From: Flavobacteriales bacterium
Lineage (GTDB): Bacteria > Bacteroidota > Bacteroidia > Flavobacteriales_F > PHOS-HE28
Direction of reading: 5' to 3'
Assembly: GCA_016721825.1 (NCBI GenBank)
Contig: JADKHI010000002.1
Coordinates: 496,001-560,000 of the forward strand
Length of the DNA stretch: 64,000 nt
The first letter of the stretch is position 1, and each line of letters opens with the position of its first letter. This document shows, in pieces, positions 9,282 to 19,100 of the stretch. The translations under genes were made by a program, and so were the position numbers. The notes below the pieces were generated by a model, which searched no databases, was not told where the DNA came from, and saw only the letters and a program-made list of their open reading frames with translations.

Positions 9282-11810
9282 ATGAAGCTCAGCTCCCTGA
9301 TCCGGAACCTCTTCGTGGCGCTCGTGGCCCTAGCCGCCACGACCACCAACGCCCAGCAAAGCACCACATTGCTCGACAACAGCGCAATGGCCGGCGCCGC
9401 GATCGTGTGGAACGTGAGCACGCCTCCGTTGTCCTGTGGAATGGTGCACAGTGCGGAGCGCTTCAAGGTCCGGGTGAGCCTGCGTACAGGTGAGGACCAC
9501 AACACGGGGGTGGGCGACCCGAACGCCATGTACCGTTTCCGGATCATCGGGTATGCCATGAACGGAACCACCATCGTGCTGAACGATGGCCCCTATGAGC
9601 TGAAACTGGATGAAGACCAACCGGAGCAGGTTCTGGAGCGCGACCTCTCGGCCTTCTATCAACAGATCCATTATCTGAAGGTTGTGCGGGAAGATGTGCC
9701 CTCGTTCGGCTATTCGGTGGCACCTGCCTATGTCAACTACGTTCAACTTCGCATCGACCTGGACAAGCGACTGAGCTTTGCGCCCACGCTCAGCAGCAAT
9801 TGCGCGGTGATGCCCAGCGCCGTGCAGAACGCCTTGCCTGCAGGTTCCAACCAAGTGACCCTGAAGTGGGTGAACAACGCGCTGTGCCCATGCAACATCC
9901 CCTTCGCCAACTACGAAGTGCAAGTGTTGCGCCTTTACAACAGGGACGTGAGCTTGACCACGGAGCAGAACATCTCCGCCACGATCGACTGGAGCCAAGC
10001 GCTGAGCATTGAGACGGGCAGCCCAGCCCAGGAACTTACGCTCACCCTTGCGGAAGGCACCGGCTTCTATGCATGGCGTGTGCGGGCCATTAGCGACTTT
10101 TCTCCGGGAGGCATCGCCGATGCGCGGAACTGGTGGCCCTGGAGCCCCAACCACCCCACGCAAAACAGCACCTCGCTGTTGCAGCGCACGAGCGCCTTCG
10201 GCACCATGGGCACGCTTTGGGAGAGCAACGCCTTCGCCTACCGTGTGTTCTACTACGAACAGTTCGACAAGGGCCGCAACTGGTCCTTCAGCAGGGTCTT
10301 CACCGAGCCGGACCCCGATGGAGCCAACGGTGTGCGCATCGGCGAACGGATGAGCTTCGCCACGGACCTGCAACAAGTGCAGCAGGAGCAGGTACACCAG
10401 AGCGTGGGCGACGTGCTGCTGGCCACCCAGACCGTGATGGATTTTCAAGGCAGGCCCGCACTCCAAAGTTTGCCGACACCTGTGGCGAACAAGTCTTCCC
10501 TCGGCTATGAGAACCAGTTGCTGCCCGGTACCTATGGCAACTACGATGCAACGGATTTCGATGCGGCGGGTACGTTGGGCAACAACACCCAGATCAGCAC
10601 CGGTTCGACCACTTACTATTTGACCAATGCGGACCTGCAGATCCCCAGTGCCGAGCGTCTGCCCTTCAGCCGCACCACCTTCCTGCCCGATGGAACAGGT
10701 CGGGTGCGCCAGGTGAGCGCACCGGGTGCCGAATTCTCGTTCACCACAGGCCACAAGCCTCGTACGGCACGCACCTATTACGGCGCCGTGAGCGAACAGG
10801 AGCTCACCAGCATCTTCGGTCATGAAGCTTACGATCGCCGCAGCGTGCAGAAGATGCTGACCGTGGACCCGAACGGGGTGACCTCCGTGACCTACCAGGA
10901 TAAGGAAGGAAAGACCCTGGCCACCTGCTTGGTTAAGACCAGCACATTGCCTTTGGAGGATGATGAACGGAAGCAGATGGGCTTGCTGAGCGAGCAGTAT
11001 GCCGATGAGCAGGAGACCTACGACCTGACCGGCGGCACGGCCACGGACCCGTACACCGTGGATGTGAGCGCGGACATCATCATTCCGGCGGACGATACCG
11101 AAGTCGAGATCACGTACACGATCACGCCTTCCCAGGTACAGGACTGTGCGGACTACTGCAGCACCTGCGACTACAGCATTACGTACTACCTGCGCAACAC
11201 CGAATGTCCGACGGAGAATCTGATACCGCTTTTGCTCCAGAACGATGAGCTGCCCGACCCCATGGCCTTCCCGCCGCCGGGTTGCAACGGATCCCCGACG
11301 GAGCTAACGTTACTGACGACCACTGTACAACTGGACATGGGATCGTATCAAGTGGGGCGCATCATTCAGGTGAACAACCAGGTGAACGGCACCAATACGC
11401 CAAGCACTCCCGCACAGACCATGTTGCAGGGCCATCTGGAACTGTTAGAGGCGCAGTACAATGCCGACTTCGACACGCAACTAGAGGATCTGGTCGTTGC
11501 TCTGGAGAACAACGACCTGGATGCCTTCTATGCAAACTCCTTGGTGGTCGATATGGGCAACGGCCAGGTGGCCATCCCGTTGGGTTGCGATACGATCAGG
11601 CTGCCTAAGCTTGAGTGCCCGCCGTGCGTGATCGATGCCGACACACTGTTACACTACTTCATCAGTGTGTACAATGAGGCCTTTGACCCTGACATCACCA
11701 CCGACCTCAACAACCTGCCGACGAACTTCTGGAGCGACTTCTTCAGTTATCCGGAGAGCGGGGCACCATCGAACTTCACATATTCTCACTCTACCCTCAG
11801 TGACTCTTGA
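9282..11810 (+). CDS. RHS-repeat protein, 5' part of a broken reading frame
   Basis: 842 residues beginning MKLSSLIRNLFVALVALAAT with a signal peptide ending TNAQ; a TTG at 9267 is less likely. It contains the RHS-family stretch TVMDFQGRPALQSLPTPVAN, YLTNADLQIPSAERLPFSRT and RSVQKMLTVDPNGVTSV. The frame stops at 11808-11810 (TGA) in the middle of the conserved region. The same frame then continues with RHS-like sequence, and the rest of the protein is encoded from 12249 on. The intact gene would therefore have run from 9282 to 17078 (about 2600 residues). Either this copy is a pseudogene or the window carries several sequence errors. Confidence 0.75.
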   Translation: MKLSSLIRNLFVALVALAATTTNAQQSTTLLDNSAMAGAAIVWNVSTPPLSCGMVHSAERFKVRVSLRTGEDHNTGVGDPNAMYRFRIIGYAMNGTTIVLNDGPYELKLDEDQPEQVLERDLSAFYQQIHYLKVVREDVPSFGYSVAPAYVNYVQLRIDLDKRLSFAPTLSSNCAVMPSAVQNALPAGSNQVTLKWVNNALCPCNIPFANYEVQVLRLYNRDVSLTTEQNISATIDWSQALSIETGSPAQELTLTLAEGTGFYAWRVRAISDFSPGGIADARNWWPWSPNHPTQNSTSLLQRTSAFGTMGTLWESNAFAYRVFYYEQFDKGRNWSFSRVFTEPDPDGANGVRIGERMSFATDLQQVQQEQVHQSVGDVLLATQTVMDFQGRPALQSLPTPVANKSSLGYENQLLPGTYGNYDATDFDAAGTLGNNTQISTGSTTYYLTNADLQIPSAERLPFSRTTFLPDGTGRVRQVSAPGAEFSFTTGHKPRTARTYYGAVSEQELTSIFGHEAYDRRSVQKMLTVDPNGVTSVTYQDKEGKTLATCLVKTSTLPLEDDERKQMGLLSEQYADEQETYDLTGGTATDPYTVDVSADIIIPADDTEVEITYTITPSQVQDCADYCSTCDYSITYYLRNTECPTENLIPLLLQNDELPDPMAFPPPGCNGSPTELTLLTTTVQLDMGSYQVGRIIQVNNQVNGTNTPSTPAQTMLQGHLELLEAQYNADFDTQLEDLVVALENNDLDAFYANSLVVDMGNGQVAIPLGCDTIRLPKLECPPCVIDADTLLHYFISVYNEAFDPDITTDLNNLPTNFWSDFFSYPESGAPSNFTYSHSTLSDS

Positions 11811-12248
11811 CCGAACCTATCATGCGTTCGACCCACCACCAGTGCAAGACACAACCTTTCCTGTGAAGAAACCTGGGGCTGTTGGATCGGGGCTGTTCAA
11901 GGTTATGTAGCGTACTTGGAAGGTCAGTCGGCCATTCTGGTCAGTGGCATCCCTGGCGCATCAACGCTCCCGTTGGTCGGTGGCGCACCGCCAGCGATCC
12001 CTGATCAGCATTTGATGGACATGTTCATTGGGTGCGTGAAGGCAAAGATCGAGTTCAACTACACGTCTTGACTTGCACCGCTTGCCATTGGCTCCATACG
12101 GAATGAGACCGACCAAATTTAGCGCCAGCCTACTGGACGGTCTATCCGCGGCAATTGGTATCCCCCCGCCTCAAGCAGCGATTGTCTCGTACTCTCTGCG
12201 TATGGTTCCAGGCTTGGACCCGAATATTCCCGGAACATTCGAGTCTGC
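11811..12248 (+). pseudogene. Degraded linker of the second RHS gene (stops and frameshifts)
   Basis: Between the two RHS open frames the coding sense can still be followed. In frame with the upstream part, after the stop at 11808, one reads SCEETWGCWIGAVQGYVAY and IPDQHLMDMFIGCVKAK until a second stop at 12069-12071. The thread then moves to the frame of 12073 (YSLRMVPGLDPNIPGTFESA) and returns to the original frame near 12262-12270 at NMEMCLAELVFECQQMNFGS. Together these give two stops and at least two frame changes within 460 bases. Confidence 0.7.
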
Positions 12249-15200
12249 ATGTGTTTCGCTCGGTGGAACATGGAGATGTGCCTGGCCGAACTCGTGTTCG
12301 AGTGCCAGCAAATGAACTTCGGCTCCAACACCACTTGGACATCGACCGAGATCGCGGCTTACAACGCGCAGCAGACCGATCATATGACCGACTGTTCTGC
12401 AGCCTGCACAACAGCAACACGACTTGCGGAATACGAGGCCGAGATCGTTGCAGCCTACCCAGGCATCAGCCCAGCGGACCTGACCTGCTTGCGGAACGCC
12501 ATGCAAGCGAGCTGCCTGCAAACGTGCAGCAACGCGTACCCCACGGTCACCGCAGCACCTGTGGCGCTACCCAACACCGATCTGGACAACGCCGGCATGA
12601 TCGAATTCGGCCACCCGCAGCTTACAGCAGGTGCTTGCTCCGGCGGTGGATACAACATGACCGGTTGCAGCCAAGCCGCCTGCCTCACCTGGGTCGGTGA
12701 AGTGGAACCCGCCGGCGCCCCTGACTCGACTTTCGCCCTTACGTGCGAAGAGATCCAAGCCACTGCCATGCTCCAGGAATTGCTGGTGCAGCGCAGCCTC
12801 CAGCTACAGGAGCAGTTGGAGCAGTTCACCTCCAACTACCTGACCGAATGCGCCGTATCGGACAACATCGAGGACAACCTGCACGTGGAGTTCCTCAGCG
12901 GCAAGCACCACTACACGTTGTACTACTATGATCGCGCCGGCAGCTTGATGAGCACCGTGCCGCCCAACGACGAGCCGCTCCAACTGGACAACGTATCGGC
13001 GCCAACGCCCCCAGCCAACTGGCCCACCACGGACATCATCTACCCCGAGCGCACGCTGTACCGCTACAACAGCCTGGGCCAACTGGTGATGCAGAAGACA
13101 CCGGACGGTGGGCAGACCTTGATGGCCTACGACCGCTTGGGCCGCCTGCGCTTTAGCCAGAACGCCAAGCAATTTGCTGTGACCCCCACCCCCGCTTACA
13201 GCTACACCAAGTACGACGGCCTGGGCCGCGTGGTGGAAGTGGGTGAAAGCACAGTGGGCAATGCGGGCAACGACCTGTTCGACGATCTGGTGTACCAGCT
13301 CCTGAAAGCGCAGGACCAGAACTTCCCGACCAGCGGCACGCACCGCACCCTCACCACCTACACCGATGCCCTCTCGGGCCTCACCTTCAGCAACGGGCAA
13401 GGCCAGCGGTACCTGGTGAACCGTGTGAGCTGGAGCATGAGCGACCAGGACGGCAACACCGCCACCACCTTCGACCAGGTGGTGACCGCCTACAGCTACG
13501 ACCCGCACGGCAACGTGGACTGGCTCGTACACCAGCTGCCTGATGTGGGCCAACGCTTCATCAGCTACGACTACGACCTGGTGAGCGGCCATGTGCGCCA
13601 ATTGCGCTACAACGAAGGCTTTGTGGACCAGTTCTTCCAACGCTACAGCTACGACGAGGATGGCCGCATTTTGAACGCGCAGACCAGCGCGGATGGCGTG
13701 GTGTGGGACAACGATGCGCGCTACAGCTACTATGCCCACGGCCCGCTGAAGCGCACCTTATTGGGCGAGGACCAAGTGCAGGGCATCGACCACACCTACA
13801 CCACACAGGGTTGGCTGAAGGGGATCAACGCTGCGGACCTCACCAATGGGGACGATCCTTCAAAGGACGGTTTCGCGGGTGCGAACGTAAAGGTGGGTAA
13901 GGATGCCTTCGGGATGATGCTCTCCTACTTTGATGGCGACTTCAACCACCCTGGTAGCCCGTTCCATAACGACCCGCTACCAGTACCGAATACTGCTGGC
14001 ATTCAAGGTCGCGGTAAGCACTCCCTCTACAACGGCAACATCGCAGCTTGGAGCTGGCAGGGCCAGCTGGCCGAGACCGCGAGCATCAACGCAGCGAACC
14101 CCTTCGACCCGTATGCGAGCAATGCCCCGTTGGCCATGCGCTACCGCTACGATGTGCTGAACCGCTTGCGGGCCGACCAACCACGCGCGTACAGCGGGGC
14201 TACGTGGGCGGATGATGCCACCAACGCCTTCGCCACCAGCTACCGCTACGATGCGAACGGGAATTTCTATAACGCTGTAGCAGGGGCCGTAACGCGCAAG
14301 GATGCGACTGGCGGGGCTGTCGACAACATCGGCTACACCTATGGGGTCCCCTTCCACCCGAATGCGCTTGCCAGCATCTCCGAAGGAACCAATGGTGCTG
14401 GTGCTGACCTGGCCGAAGGGCACACCTACACCTACGACGCCATCGGACAACTGACCAATGAGAGTTGGAACTCCGTGAACAACCAGATCACCTGGACGCC
14501 CTACGGCAAGGTGAGCCAGGTGGCGCTTCACGATGGCACGTACTTGCGCTTCGCCTACGATGCAGCTGGCCACCGCATCCTGAAGGCACATGTCACCAAC
14601 TTGAACAGCGGGCTCACCGTGGCACCCGCTCCGGTGGATGAATTCACCTACTACATACACGACGCACAAGGCAACTTGCTCACCACTTACCGCCGCAGCT
14701 TTACGGCCAGTGGGGTCGGGCAGATCACCGACGAGATGCGTGTGGCCGAGCAACCCTTGTACGGCAGCGCGCGGCTGGGCCTGCGCACGCCGGACAACCT
14801 GCTGGTGCGCAAGCTGATCTGGACCGGCAATACGCCCCAGGTGGCACCGCTGCCCCGGGTGGGCAAGGCCGAACTGGAGCGGCTGGACATCCCCGCCCGC
14901 GTGGCCAAGCTGAAGGCCGGCGACCCCAAGGTGACCGCGGGCAGCAATTTCACGCAGACGCGCACCTACGCCACCAGCCCGGTGGACAAAACCATTCCGG
15001 CCATTACCGCACAGACCACCAACCCCGGCACCCAATGCATCAACGTACACCGCGCTGAGGACCGCTTTGGCGCCACCGTGTTCACGGCCACCACCACGAA
15101 ACAATCCGGGGTACACACCCTGTACCTGATGGACCGCAATGGCGACCTGCTGTGGAACAGCAACGGGATCCGGGCGGCCAGCGGCGCAGTGACGCACAGC

Positions 15201-17078
15201 TGCCAGGTGCCTGGCAACCCCATGCAGTACTACCTCTTCACCATTGGCGACGACCAGAAACCCTACGTACACCTGATCGACCTTTCGGTAACGGTGATCA
15301 CCCAAGGGGCCGTGCTGCTCAAGAATCAGCTGCTGGACCTGGGCAGTGGCATTTACGACCGCGGCCTGGCCGTGATCGACGACCGTACCAGCTACGGCCG
15401 TGCCATGCTGTACGCGGTGCGCCGCGTGAGCGGCCAGTACACCTTGATGGGCCTGGACCTGGAGACCTTCACGCAGAACGGCGGTGGGCAACTGGCCCCG
15501 CTGGCGGCGTCCATTACCGGCAGTTCCATAGGGCAGCACGGCCTGCTGCAGATCAGCCCCGATGGGCGCGAACTGGCCATGGTGTCGGGTTCGGGTGCCC
15601 CCATGGGTATGTTCATGTGGGCCACGGCCAACATACACCGCTACAGCCTGAGCGCCGACCATACGCAGGCCACCTTCCTGGCCACCTATTCCGAAGGGAA
15701 CGCTGCCTTCCACTACATGGACTACAGCCCCGCCGGGCAGTATTTGTACTTCGTGAAAAGCGGCATTACCTTGGGTGGCGCAACACACGAAGTGAAACGC
15801 CAAAACCTCACCACCACTGTTGTGACCTCCGTGGTGCGGGACTACGGCGGGGACATCCGCCGCACCAAGCATGGCGAAATGCTGGTGGCCACCCCGGCCT
15901 TCCTCTACACCGATGAGGCGTTCCGGATCCTGGGGCCGAACACGGCTACGCCCACCTGGATATGGGGTAGTTTTACCGGTATCGATGCCAAAGCCGAAGG
16001 CGCTATTGGCCTGCAACCCTTGGTGTACGAGCTGCTGCCTGTGATCAGTACCCGCACCCTGAACTACAAGCGATACGAACTGACCGACCACCTGGGGAAC
16101 GTGCGCGCCGTTGTGAGCGACCGCAAGCTCTGTGACAACAGTGCATTGCCAACACAGCCGACCGCCTACCGGGCCGAAGTGCTGAACCAGACCGACTTCT
16201 ACCCCTTCGGAATGATCTCGCGGTCTACGACGGCTAGTGGGGGGGATTATCGGTTCGGCTTCAACGGCAAGGAGAACGATAATGAGGTACACGGAGCCCC
16301 CGGGACCTTCCAAGACTATGGCATGAGGGCATACGACCCACGGTTGGGGCGGTTCGCGAGCGTCGACCCGCTGACTACAAAATTCCCTTACTTGAGTCCT
16401 TATCAATTTGCTGGGAACAAACCTATTTGGTGTTATGATCTAGATGGGTTAGAGGATGTTGTTTACTGGAAACATACCATTTATGAGAATGGTTACCAGC
16501 GAAGAATGATACGCACTTTGAATTGGAGCGATCTTTTCCCTGGAGAAGCCAATGGACCTTTGGGGCATGGCTCTCTGTATTACGCCAGCGCTTCAGCTGA
16601 AAGCGGCAAAGCAACGGCAGCAAACTCACAATTTTTCGCCTCAACTCCGGAAACCGCTGGATTTGCTTGGCCAAAAATGGGAGGTTCTTGGGGAACTGGT
16701 TCTGGTAAAATGAAGGACGGAGGATTAAAGCCTGTTGATTTGACGGCACTTGCTCTAGTAATGGAAAGGCTAAAAAACAGAATTCTTCTGAAATGGAAGG
16801 GATTTGACTATGAAAAACACAAGCCTGGATCGTCCATGGAATCACCCGAAAAGGTAATTGACAAAGGCGGTAAAATCGAAGAATATGCTGACCCCCACTG
16901 GAACGAAGGCGTGATGACAAAAGAGAAGGAGTCAAACTCCAAAGTGAAGGTTGACTCCATTGGTTATAAGGATGGAACAAGACAAGTCTTGGATTCCTAC
17001 TTCAGGGATACCACTGGAGGTGTTCTAGATGAGAATCCTAATCTGCAACTTACACCCCCTCGAACGACCTACCCCTGA
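12249..17078 (+). CDS. RHS/YD-repeat protein, 3' part with core domain and variable C-terminal tip
   Basis: 1609 residues from the first ATG after the broken linker; this start is arbitrary. Typical YD repeats occur (YNSLGQLVMQKTPDGG, YDRLGRLRFSQN, YSYDPHGNV, YDEDGRILNAQTSADG, YTYDAIGQLTNESW). The RHS-associated core follows: YELTDHLGNVRAVVSDRK, FGFNGKENDNEVHG, YDPRLGRFASVDPLT, FAGNKPIWCYDLDGLE. The core is interrupted at residues ~850-1265 by propeller-like sequence (LAVIDDRTSYGRAMLYAVRR, LQISPDGRELAMVSGSG). After residue ~1400 about 209 unrelated residues form the tip, clearly richer in A+T than the core, as expected for an exchanged effector module. I cannot assign the tip to a toxin family. 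A lipoprotein gene follows after 5 bases. Confidence 0.8.
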   Translation: MCFARWNMEMCLAELVFECQQMNFGSNTTWTSTEIAAYNAQQTDHMTDCSAACTTATRLAEYEAEIVAAYPGISPADLTCLRNAMQASCLQTCSNAYPTVTAAPVALPNTDLDNAGMIEFGHPQLTAGACSGGGYNMTGCSQAACLTWVGEVEPAGAPDSTFALTCEEIQATAMLQELLVQRSLQLQEQLEQFTSNYLTECAVSDNIEDNLHVEFLSGKHHYTLYYYDRAGSLMSTVPPNDEPLQLDNVSAPTPPANWPTTDIIYPERTLYRYNSLGQLVMQKTPDGGQTLMAYDRLGRLRFSQNAKQFAVTPTPAYSYTKYDGLGRVVEVGESTVGNAGNDLFDDLVYQLLKAQDQNFPTSGTHRTLTTYTDALSGLTFSNGQGQRYLVNRVSWSMSDQDGNTATTFDQVVTAYSYDPHGNVDWLVHQLPDVGQRFISYDYDLVSGHVRQLRYNEGFVDQFFQRYSYDEDGRILNAQTSADGVVWDNDARYSYYAHGPLKRTLLGEDQVQGIDHTYTTQGWLKGINAADLTNGDDPSKDGFAGANVKVGKDAFGMMLSYFDGDFNHPGSPFHNDPLPVPNTAGIQGRGKHSLYNGNIAAWSWQGQLAETASINAANPFDPYASNAPLAMRYRYDVLNRLRADQPRAYSGATWADDATNAFATSYRYDANGNFYNAVAGAVTRKDATGGAVDNIGYTYGVPFHPNALASISEGTNGAGADLAEGHTYTYDAIGQLTNESWNSVNNQITWTPYGKVSQVALHDGTYLRFAYDAAGHRILKAHVTNLNSGLTVAPAPVDEFTYYIHDAQGNLLTTYRRSFTASGVGQITDEMRVAEQPLYGSARLGLRTPDNLLVRKLIWTGNTPQVAPLPRVGKAELERLDIPARVAKLKAGDPKVTAGSNFTQTRTYATSPVDKTIPAITAQTTNPGTQCINVHRAEDRFGATVFTATTTKQSGVHTLYLMDRNGDLLWNSNGIRAASGAVTHSCQVPGNPMQYYLFTIGDDQKPYVHLIDLSVTVITQGAVLLKNQLLDLGSGIYDRGLAVIDDRTSYGRAMLYAVRRVSGQYTLMGLDLETFTQNGGGQLAPLAASITGSSIGQHGLLQISPDGRELAMVSGSGAPMGMFMWATANIHRYSLSADHTQATFLATYSEGNAAFHYMDYSPAGQYLYFVKSGITLGGATHEVKRQNLTTTVVTSVVRDYGGDIRRTKHGEMLVATPAFLYTDEAFRILGPNTATPTWIWGSFTGIDAKAEGAIGLQPLVYELLPVISTRTLNYKRYELTDHLGNVRAVVSDRKLCDNSALPTQPTAYRAEVLNQTDFYPFGMISRSTTASGGDYRFGFNGKENDNEVHGAPGTFQDYGMRAYDPRLGRFASVDPLTTKFPYLSPYQFAGNKPIWCYDLDGLEDVVYWKHTIYENGYQRRMIRTLNWSDLFPGEANGPLGHGSLYYASASAESGKATAANSQFFASTPETAGFAWPKMGGSWGTGSGKMKDGGLKPVDLTALALVMERLKNRILLKWKGFDYEKHKPGSSMESPEKVIDKGGKIEEYADPHWNEGVMTKEKESNSKVKVDSIGYKDGTRQVLDSYFRDTTGGVLDENPNLQLTPPRTTYP

Positions 17079-17083
17079 TTGTT

Positions 17084-17596
17084 ATGCGTATGACCTTAGC
17101 TGCGCTGTCCTCTGTGCTAGCACTTGCTGCATGTGAACCGAAACAAGTAAATAATGCAACAACCACAGATCCGATTTTTGCGACGATAGAGTCTGCTCGC
17201 GAGTTAGATAGGAGCGGAAACCTCCAAGGGGCAGATTCCGCCTATCAGTCTTTGTTGGCCTCCTCAGCTAATACGACAGATTCTGCTAGAATAGCGACCA
17301 GCTATGTCTCGCTACTGATCCGGAAGGGAGCCCTAGATGAAGCGCTGTTCTACATAGACAAAGCCTTTCCAGCAAATAGCGCAGATCCCAAAGATCTCCT
17401 TCGTAGATACTCTTACCGCTTTAGTGTTTACATGGATAAACACCGTTGCGACAGTATCCGAATGGAACTGAACAACCTTTTTAATCTCGTTGAGAATCAT
17501 GGTCCTTTGCAACTATCTATGGAGGACCTGATTCATAATCGCACAGTTATTGACAGCCTGTGCGGTACTCCTGACACTCTTGTGGTCGACCAGTAA
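17084..17596 (+). CDS. Small lipoprotein, candidate partner or immunity protein of the RHS tip
   Basis: 170 residues with a lipoprotein signal (MRMTLAALSSVLALAACEPK; cysteine at 17). The mature part looks helical and TPR-like (ARELDRSGNLQGADSAYQSL, LLIRKGALDEALFYIDKAF). It begins five bases after the RHS stop and shares the low G+C content of the RHS tip, so the two probably arrived together. In polymorphic RHS systems the gene directly after the tip usually encodes the cognate immunity protein; a periplasmic lipoprotein would suit an effector acting in the envelope. That role is inferred from position only. Confidence 0.65.
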   Translation: MRMTLAALSSVLALAACEPKQVNNATTTDPIFATIESARELDRSGNLQGADSAYQSLLASSANTTDSARIATSYVSLLIRKGALDEALFYIDKAFPANSADPKDLLRRYSYRFSVYMDKHRCDSIRMELNNLFNLVENHGPLQLSMEDLIHNRTVIDSLCGTPDTLVVDQ

Positions 17597-17713
17597 GCGT
17601 TCGACCAGGACGTAAGCAGTAGTAGAACCCATTGAAATGTGGACAGCTCCCTTCACACACTGCTCCGCTTCTGACCTGCCCACATTCCAACAGGCACTAC
17701 AAGGCACCATCAG

Positions 17714-17753
17714 AAAAGGCCTTCACCCCAGAACTAGGGTTCGGGTGAAGGCC
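17714..17753 (-). terminator. Rho-independent terminator of the recombinase gene
   Basis: A perfect 11-bp inverted repeat (17718-17728 with 17743-17753) is followed on the minus strand by TTTT (17717-17714). It lies just after the recombinase stop. Confidence 0.7.
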
Positions 17754-17763
17754 AGTGGGGTCG

Positions 17764-18423
17764 CTATTCGTTCAAGGGCATGCGGTTCCCTTTCGGTTTG
17801 TTGCTGATCTGGGCCAGCACTTTCTCGGTGCGCATATCACCCAGCTTGGTGTGGTACTCATGCCGGAGCGCCTCGTTCTGGATGTTGTAGTAGACCTGGC
17901 TTGAATTGGGGTTCCGATGCCCGAGGAGGCTTTGAAGGAGCGGTGGGTACATCTGGCTAGCTGCAGCGCGCTTCCCTACGGCGTGTCGGAAGGAGTGCGG
18001 CGAGAACCCGCTCGGGTCAAGCTTGGCTTGGCGCAGGTATTCCTTCAGGTTGCGTTGGATGGATCGGACGGTGAGCCGGTCCCTGCCCTGCAGGTTGATG
18101 AAGAGTTCGTCCGATGAGGTCAGCTCTTGACGCTTGTCCAGGTATTGGAGCAAGACCAAGTGCGTTTCGATCGTCCAGTAGGTTTCTCGGTGCTTGAAGT
18201 GGTCGACTCGCTTTCGGGTCACCACCTCGGCTGAGCGGCGAGCCAGGTCGATGCTCGATACGTTCAAAGCTACTAACTCAGATATCCGCAGGCCGGTATC
18301 GTAGAGCAAGGTGAAGATGGCCAGGTCACGCGAGCGGACGAATGGTAATGCCGTCGAAGAAGCTATAGCTTCCAGCAGGGCGGCGTACTGAACTTCCCCG
18401 ATGGGCTTGTGGGAACGCGCCAC
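17764..18423 (-). pseudogene. Tyrosine recombinase/integrase, N-terminally truncated
   Basis: 219 residues that form only the catalytic domain of an Xer/integrase-type tyrosine recombinase. The catalytic set is visible: Arg in YDTGLRISELVALN, HSFRH (His-x-x-Arg), SLLGHRN, and the Tyr in SSQVYYNIQNEALRHEY. The annotated start is a GTG, but the frame stays open upstream as IPVKRLIVARSHKPIGE, the usual linker joining the core-binding domain to the catalytic domain. That domain is missing: similarity ends near 18450, right where a REP-like sequence begins. It is probably a remnant of a longer integrase (about 300 residues in the family) cut by the neighbouring RAYT/REP element. Catalysis without the N-terminal domain is unlikely. 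Confidence 0.75.
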
Positions 18424-18456
18424 GATCAGCCGCTTTACCGGAATGACGTCCCCCCT

Positions 18457-18480
18457 TCCGGTGCTCGGGTGTCCGCGGGA
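18457..18480 (+). repeat. Degenerate REP-like half element
   Basis: The sequence CCGGTGCTCGGGTGTCC resembles the 5' arm and loop of the REP hairpins found elsewhere in the window, but the 3' arm has changed. It sits at the break point of the truncated recombinase gene. Confidence 0.45.
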
Positions 18481-18493
18481 GGCCTAAGAAAGA

Positions 18494-18520
18494 AACCGGC
18501 GCTCGCTTGCAGCGAGTGCC
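18494..18520 (+). repeat. REP hairpin upstream of the RAYT gene
   Basis: AACC precedes a 10-bp stem (GGCGCTCGCT with AGCGAGTGCC, one G-T pair) and a 3-nt loop. It has the same AACCGGCGCTCG...CGAGTGCC layout as the copies at 33177 and, inverted, at 19136 and 19217. It stands 47 bp before the transposase start in direct orientation. Confidence 0.7.
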
Positions 18521-18566
18521 AGCAGGTCCATCCGCCTCTGGCGGTCACCGGTAACTTGGCCGGTAA

Positions 18567-19100
18567 ATGAGCGAACACCTCAAAGCCCACAAGGAAGGCA
18601 CGTTGTACTTCTGCACGCTCACGGTGGTCGGGTGGGCGGACGTCTTCACACGGAAACGCAATGCGGAAGTGATCATCGAAAGCCTGGCCTATTGCCAGAA
18701 GGCGAAAGGACTTGAGCTTTTCGCCTACGTGCTCATGCCGAGCCACCTCCACCTGATCGGCCGTGTGCAAGAAGGGAGGCTATCAGATGTCCTCCGAGAC
18801 TTCAAGAGCTTCACGGCCAAGCGACTCCTGGAACTGATCGCCAATGAGTCGGGCGAAAGCCGCCGTGAATGGCTGATGCGGCTGTTCCGGGAAGCGGCTG
18901 AGGGCACGAACCAGAACAAGGAGCTCATGTTCTGGCAGAAGACGAACCACCCGATCGAGATCACGCACGAAGCCATGTACGACCAGAAAGTGTCCTACAT
19001 GCATACCAACCCCGTAGAAGAAGGGCTCGTAACGTTGCCGGAACATTATGCGTGGAGCAGCGCACACCCGAACAGTCCGTTGCGTATGTTCGAGGAATGA
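18567..19100 (+). CDS. REP-associated tyrosine transposase (RAYT, Y1/HUH family)
   Basis: 177 residues of the IS200-like Y1 transposase group. The metal-binding HUH motif is in YVLMPSHLHLIGR, and the candidate nucleophile Tyr lies in ITHEAMYDQKVSYMHTNPVE. The TNPV and WSSA motifs near the end are typical of the RAYT subgroup. RAYTs are single-copy domesticated transposases that cut and spread REP hairpins. Here one REP precedes the gene in direct orientation and two follow it inverted, the arrangement expected for a RAYT with its cognate REPs. It interrupts the region of the truncated recombinase. I see no terminal repeats of a standard insertion sequence. Confidence 0.85.
   Translation: MSEHLKAHKEGTLYFCTLTVVGWADVFTRKRNAEVIIESLAYCQKAKGLELFAYVLMPSHLHLIGRVQEGRLSDVLRDFKSFTAKRLLELIANESGESRREWLMRLFREAAEGTNQNKELMFWQKTNHPIEITHEAMYDQKVSYMHTNPVEEGLVTLPEHYAWSSAHPNSPLRMFEE

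Noticed and set aside
13977..16406. 809-residue minus-strand frame
   Set aside because: Antisense to the RHS gene with YD repeats; a G+C-rich shadow.
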